The position numbers and the translations under genes are program-made. From NCBI GenBank assembly GCA_050735975.1, contig JBOHVS010000222.1, positions 1 through 14,193 of the forward strand: a stretch of DNA of 14,193 bases, in the 5' to 3' direction. This document shows positions 1-7,119 of the stretch, piece by piece. Each line of letters starts with the position of its first letter. Position 1 is the first letter of the stretch. The DNA is from DATMBL01 sp050735975. Lineage in GTDB: Bacteria > Desulfobacterota > Binatia > UBA9968. Under the pieces are notes generated by a model that was not told the origin of the DNA, ran no database searches, and saw only the letters and a program-made list of their open reading frames with translations.

Positions 1-319
1 AATAGACCGTGTCGCCGGCGAAGACCGGATTGGGCAACTTGATCTCGTCCCATCCCAGCGCGAAGCCGTTTTCACTCACATCCGCAACGCCCATGCCGGC
101 GACGATCGCGAGGGTCAGCGCGCTATTCACGAGACACTTGCCGAACTCGGTTCGCTTGCCGTATTCGTTATTGAAATGAATCTGATTGGTGTTGTTGGTG
201 AGCAGAGTGAACCAGATATTGTCCGCTTCGGTGATCGTGCGGCCCAACCGGCAGCGATAAACATCGCCGGCGGTAAAGTCTTCGAAATAGCGGCCTTCCC
301 AGCCCGGTTTGAGGGCCAT
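1..319 (-). CDS. MaoC-family acyl-CoA hydratase/dehydratase, truncated by window edge
   Basis: The first 106 residues are visible; the 3' part lies outside the window. The start ATG (317-319) is preceded on the minus strand by AGGAGAG at good spacing, so the start is secure. The N-terminus (MALKPGWEGRYFEDFTAGDV) is typical of hot-dog-fold MaoC proteins that hydrate enoyl-CoA esters. The hydratase-2 motif appears as TNNTNQIHFN (residues 41-50): His48 is kept, but the usual catalytic Asp of the GDxNPxH motif is Asn43. The NNxNQ(I/V)H version recalls, from memory, hydratases acting on branched or dicarboxylic acyl-CoAs such as mesaconyl- or itaconyl-CoA; that substrate is inference. It is transcribed away from the acyl-CoA dehydrogenase across a 263-bp gap, consistent with a shared divergent control region. 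Confidence 0.9.
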   Translation of the reverse strand, partial: MALKPGWEGRYFEDFTAGDVYRCRLGRTITEADNIWFTLLTNNTNQIHFNNEYGKRTEFGKCLVNSALTLAIVAGMGVADVSENGFALGWDEIKLPNPVFAGDTVY

Positions 320-389
320 AAGTCTCTCCTCTTTCTGCAGTGCAGCCTTTACGGTATATACTACCAGGCTGCCGCAAAAATCTTGGTTA

Positions 390-559
390 CAGGCTGCTCA
401 AAGATCTCAAATGCGAGGCGCGTTGAACCTGGAAGTCACAGGTCGGGAGGTCAGACGTCAGAGATTGGACTTCGCTGCCTCCGTGCTCTTCGCTCTTTTG
501 CACTTTGCGCTTGGCTCCATGCTCCCTGCTCCTTGCGCTTTGCCAGTAGCAGCAGCCTG
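390..559 (-). repeat. Interspersed modular repeat, copy R1, with 9-bp inverted ends
   Basis: The 170-bp block is bounded by CAGGCTGCT (390-398) and its exact inverse AGCAGCCTG (551-559). Its body carries low-complexity text (GCTCCATGCTCCCTGCTCC, 514-532) and a GAGGTCAGACGTCAGAGATT segment. Positions 463-518 match 3228-3282 with a single-base indel, and on the other strand they match the body of the copy at 7120-7405. It occupies most of the space between the divergent MaoC and acyl-CoA dehydrogenase genes and lacks the hairpin module seen in two other copies. There is no coding potential I trust here. Confidence 0.75.
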
Positions 560-582
560 CTAGGCGGTAGATATAGGAGGAT

Positions 583-1746
583 ATGATGGATTTCAACCTA
601 ACACAGGAACAAATCCAGATCCGCGATGAGATCCGGAAGGTCTGCCGGGAGTTTCCCGGCGCCTACTGGCGCGAGATCGACAGCAAGAAGGAATATCCCG
701 AAGCTTTCGTGCGCAAGCTTTCCGATTTGGGCTGGCTTGCGGCCCTGATTCCGGAAGAATTCGGTGGCACCGGCCTCGGTATCACGGAAGCAAGCATCAT
801 TCTGGAAGAAATCAACTATTCCGGGGGGGTCGCTACCGCGTGCCATGCGCAGATGTATACGATGGGGACCCTGCTACGCCATGGAAGCGAAGAGCAAAAG
901 CGGCGCTACCTGCCTAAAATCGCCAGCGGTGAATTACGCCTTCAGGCGTTTGGCGTGACGGAACCGAATGCCGGGTCCGAAAGCACGCGCATTGAGACCC
1001 GGGCCACGCGAAAGGGCGACAAGTACGTCATCAACGGGGAGAAGATTTTCATCTCGCGAGTTTTGCAGTCCGATCTCATGTTGCTCCTCGCCCGCACGAC
1101 TCCCTATGAAGAACTGACAGACAAAACAAAGGGCCTCTCGGTCTTTATCGTCGATCTAAGAGAAGCTAAAGGAAAACTTGTGGTTAAGCCCCTGGATTTA
1201 ATGATCAACCACCACACCAACGCGCTTTTTTTTGATGGCGTTGAAGTTCCGGTTGAAAATCTGATCGGCGATGAGGGCATGGGTTTTCGCTACATTATCG
1301 ACGGTTGGAACGCCGAGCGCATCCTGGTCGCGGCTGAGGCGGTTGGCGACGGCAGATGGTTCATCCAGCGGGCGGCGAAGTACGCTTCCGAGCGAATGGT
1401 TTTCGGCCGCCCGATCGGATCGAATCAAGGCGTCCAATTCCCGATTGCCCAGGCCTATGCGCGCATCGAAGCGGCCGATCTCGTGCGCTATCAGGCAGCC
1501 ACGAAGTTCGATCGTAAAGAAAAATGCGGCGCCGAAGCGAATATGGCGAAGCTCCTGGCATCCGAAGCGGCATGGGAAGCGGCCAACGCTTGTTTAACCA
1601 CGCACGGCGGCTACGGCTTCGCGGCCGAATATGACGTCGAGCGGAAATTCCGCGAGACGCGGCTCCTCACGGTCGCGCCGGTGAGCAATAACCTGGTGCT
1701 GGCTTATCTGGGACAGCACGTGCTTGGAATGCCGAAGTCGTATTAG
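583..1746 (+). CDS. Acyl-CoA dehydrogenase (FAD-dependent)
   Basis: A flavoprotein that would oxidise an acyl-CoA to the 2,3-enoyl-CoA and pass electrons to ETF. At 387 residues it has the normal family length, with an N-terminal helical domain (about 5-120), a beta domain opening with the substrate/FAD signature AFGVTEPNAGSES (122-134), and a C-terminal helical domain with HGGYGFAAEYDVERKFRETR (341-360). The C-terminal catalytic Glu of the IYEGT motif is absent: the aligned stretch reads TVAPVSNN, with Pro366 at that position. Glu245 in GWNAERI sits where isovaleryl- and long-chain acyl-CoA dehydrogenases keep their base, so it is the likely catalyst. Two ATGs are adjacent: AGGAGG (575-580) is only 2 nt from 583 but 5 nt from 586, so the second ATG may be the real start. 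A substrate cannot be read from sequence. Confidence 0.93.
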   Translation: MMDFNLTQEQIQIRDEIRKVCREFPGAYWREIDSKKEYPEAFVRKLSDLGWLAALIPEEFGGTGLGITEASIILEEINYSGGVATACHAQMYTMGTLLRHGSEEQKRRYLPKIASGELRLQAFGVTEPNAGSESTRIETRATRKGDKYVINGEKIFISRVLQSDLMLLLARTTPYEELTDKTKGLSVFIVDLREAKGKLVVKPLDLMINHHTNALFFDGVEVPVENLIGDEGMGFRYIIDGWNAERILVAAEAVGDGRWFIQRAAKYASERMVFGRPIGSNQGVQFPIAQAYARIEAADLVRYQAATKFDRKEKCGAEANMAKLLASEAAWEAANACLTTHGGYGFAAEYDVERKFRETRLLTVAPVSNNLVLAYLGQHVLGMPKSY

Positions 1747-1748
1747 CG

Positions 1749-1914
1749 CAGCCCGCTGAAAAACGCTTACCTGCTTCTGGTTGCGCTCAATCGCCTCGCG
1801 TCGAGGTTACGAACTGGCAAAACCAAAGAGCAGGGGAGCAAGGAGCCGCTCATCTTTGATCTCTGACCTCTGACTTCTGCCCCTCGCACCGTGCCCTTAG
1901 CCCCTTAGATCCTG
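1749..1914 (+). repeat. Interspersed modular repeat, copy R2
   Basis: It begins two bases after the acyl-CoA dehydrogenase stop codon with CAGCCCGCTGAAAAA, matching the left end of the copy at 7120. It continues with TTGCGCTCAATCGCCTCGC, GGTTACGAACTGGCAAA, an AGAGCAGGGGAGCAAGGAGC run and CTCTGACCTCTGACTTCTG, then TGCCCTTAGCCCC. The right end is reduced to GATCCTG. Compared with the 7120-7405 copy it lacks the hairpin module and the CACGGAGGCAGCGAAG segment. It fills the space between the convergent acyl-CoA dehydrogenase and MFS genes, so it lies in both 3' untranslated regions. Confidence 0.65.
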
Positions 1915-1919
1915 CAAAA

Positions 1920-3116
1920 TCATCGTGACACAATTGTTTGCTTCCTATTCACAAACTTAACAAGCCACAACGCAATCAGAAACAGGATGGTGGATCCAAG
2001 CGAACCGACGATAAACACCCCCGCGATGCCGGTTGCGTGGGCGATGAGTCCCCCTGCCGACGGCCCCAGGATGTTTCCCAAGTCGCCCGCGGCGTTATAA
2101 ATGCCGGAGGCCAGTCCGCGCCGCACTTTGCTTTCCGGCACATCCTGGACCAGTCCTACCGCGTTCGCCACGATCACCACGGCTCGCATGAGCCCGGAAA
2201 AAACGTAAACCGCCAGGATCGTCCCGAATCCGGTGAACAGCGGAATCAACATTAAAATCGCGGATTGCAGCGGGAATCCGGCGTATGACAAGCCGCGATG
2301 GCCGAACTTATTGACGACGTGTCCGCTGATCGGGCGCGTAACCGCGTTACAACCGGCGTAAGCGGCGCGGAGGATGCCGACTTGAGTCAAGCTCATTCCG
2401 ACCGCCAACCCATAGAGGGAGATGAAAACCCCGCTCATCTGGTGCAGCAGATTGAGAAACAACGCGGTGATCACCACGGTCGCCAGCTCCGGTTCGAGAA
2501 CGGCTTTCCAAGACTCCTTGGATGTCAATTTCGCTCTGGGTTTTTCCTGGGCTTTACCCTCGCCCGCTTCAGTTTCCTTGTGCAATAACCAAAGCAGACC
2601 GCAAGGAACCAGCGACAGAAATGCCGCGACCTGGAAAGTTGTGCCGTAACCGAAGTGATCGGCAATCAGTCCGCCGAACAAATTTCCCGTGGAGTAACCC
2701 ACCGCCAAGCTGCCGACGTAGTAACCCATCGCGTGATTGCGATTTTCTTCCGGCGGGAGTGAGTCGACGTAGAACGCCATGTAGAGAGTGGTCACTGCGC
2801 CGTAGGCGAACCCATTGAGAGAATGAACTACGGCAAAAGTCAGACTGTCCGACGCAAAACTGTAGAGAAAGTTTGTCAATCCCATCGCCAAAACGCCGAT
2901 CGAAATGAGCAGCCGCGCGCGGCTCTGCATATAAGCCATGCCCACCGGCAATCTCGAAGTGAGGGCGAAAATCGACCCTAATGAGATGAGCGTGCCCATA
3001 AGGGCAACGGGAATGCGCAGGTCATCAAGATACGGCGGAATTATCGTTGACGCGGAATTGCTCTGCACGGTAATGGCGACGACCGGCACCAGGAGTTTGA
3101 TGGTTTTCTGGTTCAT
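1920..3116 (-). CDS. Major facilitator superfamily (MFS) transporter
   Basis: A 398-residue inner-membrane protein with about twelve hydrophobic segments in two six-helix halves. They are separated by a charged cytoplasmic loop rich in Glu and Lys (about residues 182-206), the usual MFS arrangement and length. The loop between helices 8 and 9 (GHVVNKFGHRG) resembles the repeated MFS motif A; the helix 2-3 loop (RLPVGMAYMQSRARLL) is degenerate. The only ATG compatible with the frame is at 3114-3116, with an in-frame stop five codons upstream, and I see no Shine-Dalgarno sequence before it. It diverges from the CitE-type lyase gene and converges with the acyl-CoA dehydrogenase, so uptake or efflux of a small organic acid used by that pathway is possible, but substrate and direction cannot be read from the sequence. 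Confidence 0.88.
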   Translation of the reverse strand: MNQKTIKLLVPVVAITVQSNSASTIIPPYLDDLRIPVALMGTLISLGSIFALTSRLPVGMAYMQSRARLLISIGVLAMGLTNFLYSFASDSLTFAVVHSLNGFAYGAVTTLYMAFYVDSLPPEENRNHAMGYYVGSLAVGYSTGNLFGGLIADHFGYGTTFQVAAFLSLVPCGLLWLLHKETEAGEGKAQEKPRAKLTSKESWKAVLEPELATVVITALFLNLLHQMSGVFISLYGLAVGMSLTQVGILRAAYAGCNAVTRPISGHVVNKFGHRGLSYAGFPLQSAILMLIPLFTGFGTILAVYVFSGLMRAVVIVANAVGLVQDVPESKVRRGLASGIYNAAGDLGNILGPSAGGLIAHATGIAGVFIVGSLGSTILFLIALWLVKFVNRKQTIVSR

Positions 3117-3225
3117 GCGTAAATGATTTTATTCAGCAACGTTTTCATATCACTTCTTTATTCTATGAAAACCGCACCGGTGCAAACCGAATCGGCAAGA
3201 AATTCGAATCCTTGACGCAATCTTT

Positions 3226-3451
3226 AAGATTGGACTTCGCTGCCTCCGTGCTCTTCGCTCTTTGCACTTTGCGCTTGGCTCCCTGCTCCTTGCTCCCTCC
3301 TCTTTGCGCTTTCGGAAGGCTGAGGCTAAGGCTTAGGTTGAGCTAAACCTTAACCTAAACCTCAACCTGCTTAAGGAGCGAGGCGATCGAGCGCAACGCC
3401 TGCCTGTGCGTCGCACGCAGACAGGAAGCAGACGGACCTTTCACCGGCCTG
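3226..3451 (-). repeat. Interspersed modular repeat, copy R3, with extra GGTTAAGG-type insert
   Basis: On the minus strand it begins at CAGGCCGGTGAAAGGTCC (right end, 3434-3451) and carries the hairpin module (about 3400-3425). Its low-complexity body ends in the block 3228-3282, shared with R1. Positions 3375-3430 are identical, in reverse complement, to 7144-7199 over all 56 nt. Between the hairpin module and the body it holds an extra segment (about 3316-3369) made of AGGCTTAGGTT and CCTTAACCTAAACCTCAACC units. I found no matching inverted end on the left side. It fills most of the divergent gap between the MFS and lyase genes, whose promoters must therefore lie in or beside it. Confidence 0.7.
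3335..3368. repeat. Hairpin in CCTAA-rich low-complexity run
   Basis: AGGTTGAG (3335-3342) is the exact inverse of CTCAACCT (3361-3368), giving an 8-bp stem around an 18-nt loop that itself contains TAAACCTTAACCTAAACC. The surrounding text alternates AGGCTTAGGTT-like and AACCTAAACC-like words. It resembles telomeric repeat text but has no fixed period. It lies inside repeat copy R3; a similar CTCAGCCTTAACCTGAG hairpin occurs at 8531-8547. Confidence 0.5.
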
Positions 3452-3503
3452 ATAGACATTTGTTCGCCCTTCAGGTAAGGAAGCCGTCAAGGAGAGCCTT
3501 TCC

Positions 3504-4391
3504 ATGAACCTCAAACGATCGTGGATGTTTGTCCCGGGCCACCGTCAGAAAATGATCGACAAAGCGTTGGGGCTGAACGCCGACGCCATCATGCTGGATA
3601 TTGAAGATGGTGTCGCGCCGAACGAAAAAGACACTGCACGCCGGCTTATCGGCGAGGCTCTGGGCCGCGAAAAGATACCCAATTCGCCCGCGCGCTTTGT
3701 GCGCATCAATGCTATCGGTCACGCCCGCATGGATGCGGACATCGAGGCGGTTGTGCGGCCCGGATTAGAGGGCCTGGTTTTGCCGAAAGTGGAGACGGCG
3801 GATGAAGTGCGCAAAGTCGACTCGATTCTGAACGCGCGCGAACCGACACTGAAGATGACCAGCGGCGATGTCAAATTGCTCGTGGCGATCGAAAGTCCAA
3901 GAGGTTTGTTGAATGGGCCGGCGATCGCCGCCTGTTGCCCGCGGGTTATCGGATTGATGTTCGGCGCCGAGGACTTCGGCCGGGAATTAGGCTTGCCGAC
4001 GTCGCGCGAAGGCGAAGCACGCGACATGCTCTACGCCCGCTCGGCAATGGTAATCGCTGCGGCGGCGGCGCACGTGCAGGCGGTTGACGGAGTGTGGGTC
4101 GATCTTAAAGACACCGACGGGCTCATCGGCTTCGCGAAGCAATCCCGGCGCCTCGGCTTCTCCGGCATGTCCTCGGTCCATCCGTCCCAGATCGATCCGA
4201 TCAATTCCCTCTTCAGCCCGACGCCCGAAGAAGTGAATTACGCGGAACAGGTTGTGCAAGCCTTCGAAGAAGCCGGCGCGCGCGGCGATGGCTCGATCGC
4301 CCTGGGCGGCCAGCTGATCGACCGGCCGATCGTCGAGCGGGCGCGCAGAACCCTGGATATGGCGAAGTCTCTGGGGATTGTCGCGGGATAG
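3504..4391 (+). CDS. CitE/HpcH-HpaI family acyl-CoA lyase
   Basis: A 295-residue TIM-barrel enzyme of the family that cleaves 3-hydroxyacyl-CoAs of the citryl-, malyl-, beta-methylmalyl- or citramalyl-CoA type, yielding an acyl-CoA and a 2-oxo acid or glyoxylate. Visible family features are the SWMFVPGHR opening, MLDIEDGV (30-37), FVRIN with Arg67, VAIESPRGL with Glu130, FGAEDFG with Asp157 (Glu and Asp being the expected Mg2+ ligands), and HPSQI (226-230). The start is supported by AAGGAG (3489-3494) nine bases upstream. It leads a plus-strand series with the MBL-fold and aldehyde dehydrogenase genes. A MaoC hydratase and acyl-CoA dehydrogenase lie nearby, a combination also seen in itaconate and ethylmalonyl-CoA routes, so citramalyl-CoA or methylmalyl-CoA lyase is my best guess; the exact substrate is not determined. 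Confidence 0.9.
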   Translation: MNLKRSWMFVPGHRQKMIDKALGLNADAIMLDIEDGVAPNEKDTARRLIGEALGREKIPNSPARFVRINAIGHARMDADIEAVVRPGLEGLVLPKVETADEVRKVDSILNAREPTLKMTSGDVKLLVAIESPRGLLNGPAIAACCPRVIGLMFGAEDFGRELGLPTSREGEARDMLYARSAMVIAAAAAHVQAVDGVWVDLKDTDGLIGFAKQSRRLGFSGMSSVHPSQIDPINSLFSPTPEEVNYAEQVVQAFEEAGARGDGSIALGGQLIDRPIVERARRTLDMAKSLGIVAG

Positions 4392-4407
4392 CCCGGTCGA
4401 TGAAGGT

Positions 4408-4538
4408 CCGTTCACCTGTGGAGATTCGGATATCAAGTGATGACCGTTCACCTTTCGATCCATGCTCAGTGAGAACGGCATACACTTTTTGGGATGTTTG
4501 ATAATTTCCGTTCATGCTGAGACTCGTCGAAGCATGGA
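4408..4538. repeat. Cluster of CCGTTCA-type short palindromic repeat remnants
   Basis: Three CCGTTCA units occur at 4408, 4444 and 4508 within the 199-bp gap between the lyase and MBL-fold genes. The second closes with GAGAACGG (4471-4478) to form an imperfect palindrome. The third forms a hairpin from CATGCT (4513-4518) and AGCATG (4531-4536). The words resemble the common dispersed hairpins reading roughly CCGTTC-CTGAGC-TTGTCGAA-GAACGG that I recall from many environmental genomes. No transcription terminator with a U-tract is evident here. Confidence 0.4.
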
Positions 4539-4590
4539 GCCCCATTTGTTCCGATATTGAGGACATCCATAATAAAAAGGAGAAATTGAA

Positions 4591-5529
4591 ATGAAGCGAA
4601 TCGTTCTCTCATTCTTCATGCTCGCGCTCTCGCTATCACGCGCTGGCGCCGCAAGCGCGCCGGTAAGGATGACTCCAATTAAAGTCACAGATGGCGTCTA
4701 CATGTTCGAGCACTCCCGGGGCTCGGGCAACTCGACCGTCGTTATCACTGATGAGGGGGTACTGGTGCTGGATTTTCATATTGCCAACGCGGACCAGACC
4801 TTGGCCGGGATACGCAAGCTGACCGACAAAAAGGTCAAGTATCTTATATCATCGCACAGCGCCGGCGATCACTCGTCCGGTGCCTGGCATTTTCGCGAGG
4901 ACAATCCGGTTTACATAGCAACGAAGAATCAGGTCAGGGATCTCTTCATGCAGGAGGGAAAGGAGTTCCAAGAACGGAAGAATTCGAATGACCCAAGAAA
5001 TGCAGCCTACAAAGGCAGGGAATTGGTCCGGCCTAATATCGGTTTTGATGGCAACATGACACTTTATTTCGGGGGTCTGACATTCGTGCTTACGGCGGAA
5101 GGAAGAGGCCACAGCACCGGCGATCTCACTGTCTATATCCCACAGAAACGGGTGATGCTCATGGGCGATCTTCTCGACACCGAGATCCATCCGGGACAGG
5201 GGGAGTCAGGCGAGATTTTTTATTCGAATGTTGAAGGCTGGATCAAGATTCTGGACAACATCATGCAGCGTAATCTCGCCGTGGACACCTACGTTCCTGG
5301 TCACGGCCCGGTGCATATCGGCAAGGGCGTGAAAGACCTCGAAGAGCAAAAGCGCTATTTCGTGGTCATGCGCGATGAAGTGGCGAAGATGGCGAGAGCC
5401 GGAAAAACTCTCGAGCAAATCGAGAAAGAATTTAAAATCCCGCAGGAGTTCGCGCATTACAAACGGCCGGAAAGACTCCGGCAGTTTTACAAACTGTTCT
5501 ATCATCAACTTATGGACACGGGCTATTAA
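4591..5529 (+). CDS. Exported metallo-beta-lactamase-fold hydrolase with altered metal motif
   Basis: A 312-residue MBL-fold protein. The first 20-23 residues (MKRIVLSFFMLALSLSRAGA) form a signal peptide, so it should act outside the cytoplasm. Metal-site motifs are HSAGDH (89-94), GRGHSTGD (171-178; His174), LMGD (Asp193) and VPGHGP (His238). The canonical HxHxDH signature is broken: Ala91 replaces the second His, removing one ligand of the first metal site, while the residues forming the second site (Asp93, His94, Asp193, His238) are kept. A C-terminal helical extension follows residue 245. The start is secured by AAGGAG (4577-4582), eight bases upstream. It is co-directional with the lyase and the aldehyde dehydrogenase (120 bp downstream). 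The substrate is unknown; lactonase, thioesterase-like or periplasmic hydrolase roles are all possible. Confidence 0.85.
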   Translation: MKRIVLSFFMLALSLSRAGAASAPVRMTPIKVTDGVYMFEHSRGSGNSTVVITDEGVLVLDFHIANADQTLAGIRKLTDKKVKYLISSHSAGDHSSGAWHFREDNPVYIATKNQVRDLFMQEGKEFQERKNSNDPRNAAYKGRELVRPNIGFDGNMTLYFGGLTFVLTAEGRGHSTGDLTVYIPQKRVMLMGDLLDTEIHPGQGESGEIFYSNVEGWIKILDNIMQRNLAVDTYVPGHGPVHIGKGVKDLEEQKRYFVVMRDEVAKMARAGKTLEQIEKEFKIPQEFAHYKRPERLRQFYKLFYHQLMDTGY

Positions 5530-5649
5530 CGAACTGAACGATGTGACTTGAAAAGAGAAACGGAACGAAAAGCTCTATGCTCAATGGGCGAAATGGCGCC
5601 GCGAATCGGGCCGGCAACAGCCTTGACCGGCGGCCGTGGAGGCTATCCC

Positions 5650-7119
5650 ATGCAAACAGGTTCCTACATTAACGGCAAATGGTTCCACCCCGCTTCGAAT
5701 CGGCTCGTGCGGAATATCAATCCTGCCGATCCCGATGACGTTATCGCGGAGTTCCCTGCCGCTACCGCCGGAGACGTTCAGCGCGCGATCGACACCGCGC
5801 AGGCGGCTTTCAGATCCTGGAAAAAAACACCGGGGCCCGAGCGCGGTCGGGTGGTCTGGAGGGCAGCCGACATCGCGCGCCGGCGGGCCGACGAAATCGC
5901 CCGCACGCTCACGCGCGAGGAGGGAAAGATCTTGAAAGAGGCGAAGGGCGAAGTGATGAAAGGCATTTCGCTCCTGGAGTTTTATGCCGGCGAGGGATTT
6001 CGAATGCAGGGCAAAACGCTCCCCTCGGAAGCACGCGACACGTTTACTTACACGATCCGCCGCCCCCTCGGCGTGGTCGGCTTGATTGCGCCGTGGAACT
6101 TTCCTTGGGCTATTCCCGTGTGGAAGTCCGCGCCCGCCCTCGTTGCCGGCAATAGCGTCATCTTTAAGCCTGCCGAGCTCACTCCCGCGACCGCAACCTT
6201 GCTCACGGAAATCTATGAGCAGGCGGGACTCCCTCCCGGCGTGTTCAACATGATCGTCGGTTCAGGCTCCGTGGTCGGGGAAGCGATCGTCAACTCACCT
6301 GCCATTCGCGCGGTGTCGTTCACCGGCTCCAATGAAATTGGCGGCGCCCTTTACGTTAAAGCAGCCCAGCGCGGCGTCAAGGTCACCTGCGAAATGGGCG
6401 GTAAGAACGCCGTGGTCGTTATGCCGGACGCCGACCTCGACAAAGCCGCTGTCGCGATACACGGCGGCGCGTTCGGCTCCACGGGACAACGTTGCACGGC
6501 AACCTCGCGCGTGATCGCTCACCCCGAGGTCAAAAGCGCTCTCGTCGACCGCCTGGTCGAAGCAGCCAGGAAGATCAAAGTCGGAACGGGACTGGATGAA
6601 ACCGTGGACATGGGACCCGCGGTCGACGAAAAACAATGGAAGACGGACCTGGACTACATCGAGATCGGCCGGCGGGAAGGGGCTCGTCTCGTCCTCGGCG
6701 GCAAAAGGCCGGAACGCCCGGCAAAAGGCTATTTCGTCGAGCCTACGATCTTCGATAACGTGTCTGCGAGCATGCGCATCTTCAAAGAAGAAATTTTCGG
6801 CCCCGTGCTCGCCGTCTCAACGGCCCAAAACCTGGAGGAAGCGCTCGCTTTCGCCAACGGCGTCGAGTACGGCCTCACGACTTCGATCTTCACCGAGAAC
6901 ATCGATGCCATCATGAACTTCGTCGAAGAAGTGGAAACCGGGATGGTGCACGTCAACGAACCGACGATCGGCGGCGAGGCTCAACTTCCCTTCGGGGGAA
7001 CCAAATCGACCGGCGTGGGCGAACGGGAGATGGCGGAAGAAGGACTCAATTTTTTCACTGAACTCAAGACGGTCTTCATCAATTATTCGGGCAAAGCCGA
7101 GCGCTTGATGATTCGTTAG
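5650..7119 (+). CDS. NAD(P)-dependent aldehyde dehydrogenase (ALDH superfamily)
   Basis: This oxidises an aldehyde to its carboxylate. The chosen ATG at 5650 has GGAGG (5638-5642) seven bases upstream and gives a 489-residue protein that begins like other family members (GSYINGKWFHP). The frame is open back to a TTG at 5548, but that extension has no family resemblance. Catalytic features are PWNFPW with Asn150, FKPAE with Lys173 for cofactor binding, FTGSNEIG (224-231), the general base in CEMGGKN (Glu248), the nucleophile in GQRCTATSRV (Cys282), EEIFGPVLA (380-388) and PFGGTKSTGVGERE (447-460). The sequence recalls 2-oxoglutarate-semialdehyde or succinate-semialdehyde-type members, but I would not name the substrate. 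It is the last gene of the lyase-MBL-ALDH series and is directly followed by a repeat. Confidence 0.93.
   Translation: MQTGSYINGKWFHPASNRLVRNINPADPDDVIAEFPAATAGDVQRAIDTAQAAFRSWKKTPGPERGRVVWRAADIARRRADEIARTLTREEGKILKEAKGEVMKGISLLEFYAGEGFRMQGKTLPSEARDTFTYTIRRPLGVVGLIAPWNFPWAIPVWKSAPALVAGNSVIFKPAELTPATATLLTEIYEQAGLPPGVFNMIVGSGSVVGEAIVNSPAIRAVSFTGSNEIGGALYVKAAQRGVKVTCEMGGKNAVVVMPDADLDKAAVAIHGGAFGSTGQRCTATSRVIAHPEVKSALVDRLVEAARKIKVGTGLDETVDMGPAVDEKQWKTDLDYIEIGRREGARLVLGGKRPERPAKGYFVEPTIFDNVSASMRIFKEEIFGPVLAVSTAQNLEEALAFANGVEYGLTTSIFTENIDAIMNFVEEVETGMVHVNEPTIGGEAQLPFGGTKSTGVGEREMAEEGLNFFTELKTVFINYSGKAERLMIR

Noticed and set aside
390..559. Repeats considered as a CRISPR array
   Set aside because: Words recur within the repeat but there are no regular repeat-spacer units, and no cas genes are in the window.
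3316..3369. CCTAA-rich run considered as telomere-like or as a replication origin
   Set aside because: The units are irregular and short, the same words recur in other intergenic repeats, and no origin or terminal structure is nearby.
3987..4481. Long minus-strand open frame opposite the CitE-type lyase
   Set aside because: It mirrors a strongly supported gene with a good ribosome-binding site and clear family motifs; its own translation is Arg- and Pro-rich with no recognisable domain.
5548..5649. 34-residue N-terminal extension of the aldehyde dehydrogenase from a TTG
   Set aside because: The ATG at 5650 has GGAGG at ideal spacing and gives the usual family N-terminus; the extension shows no family similarity.
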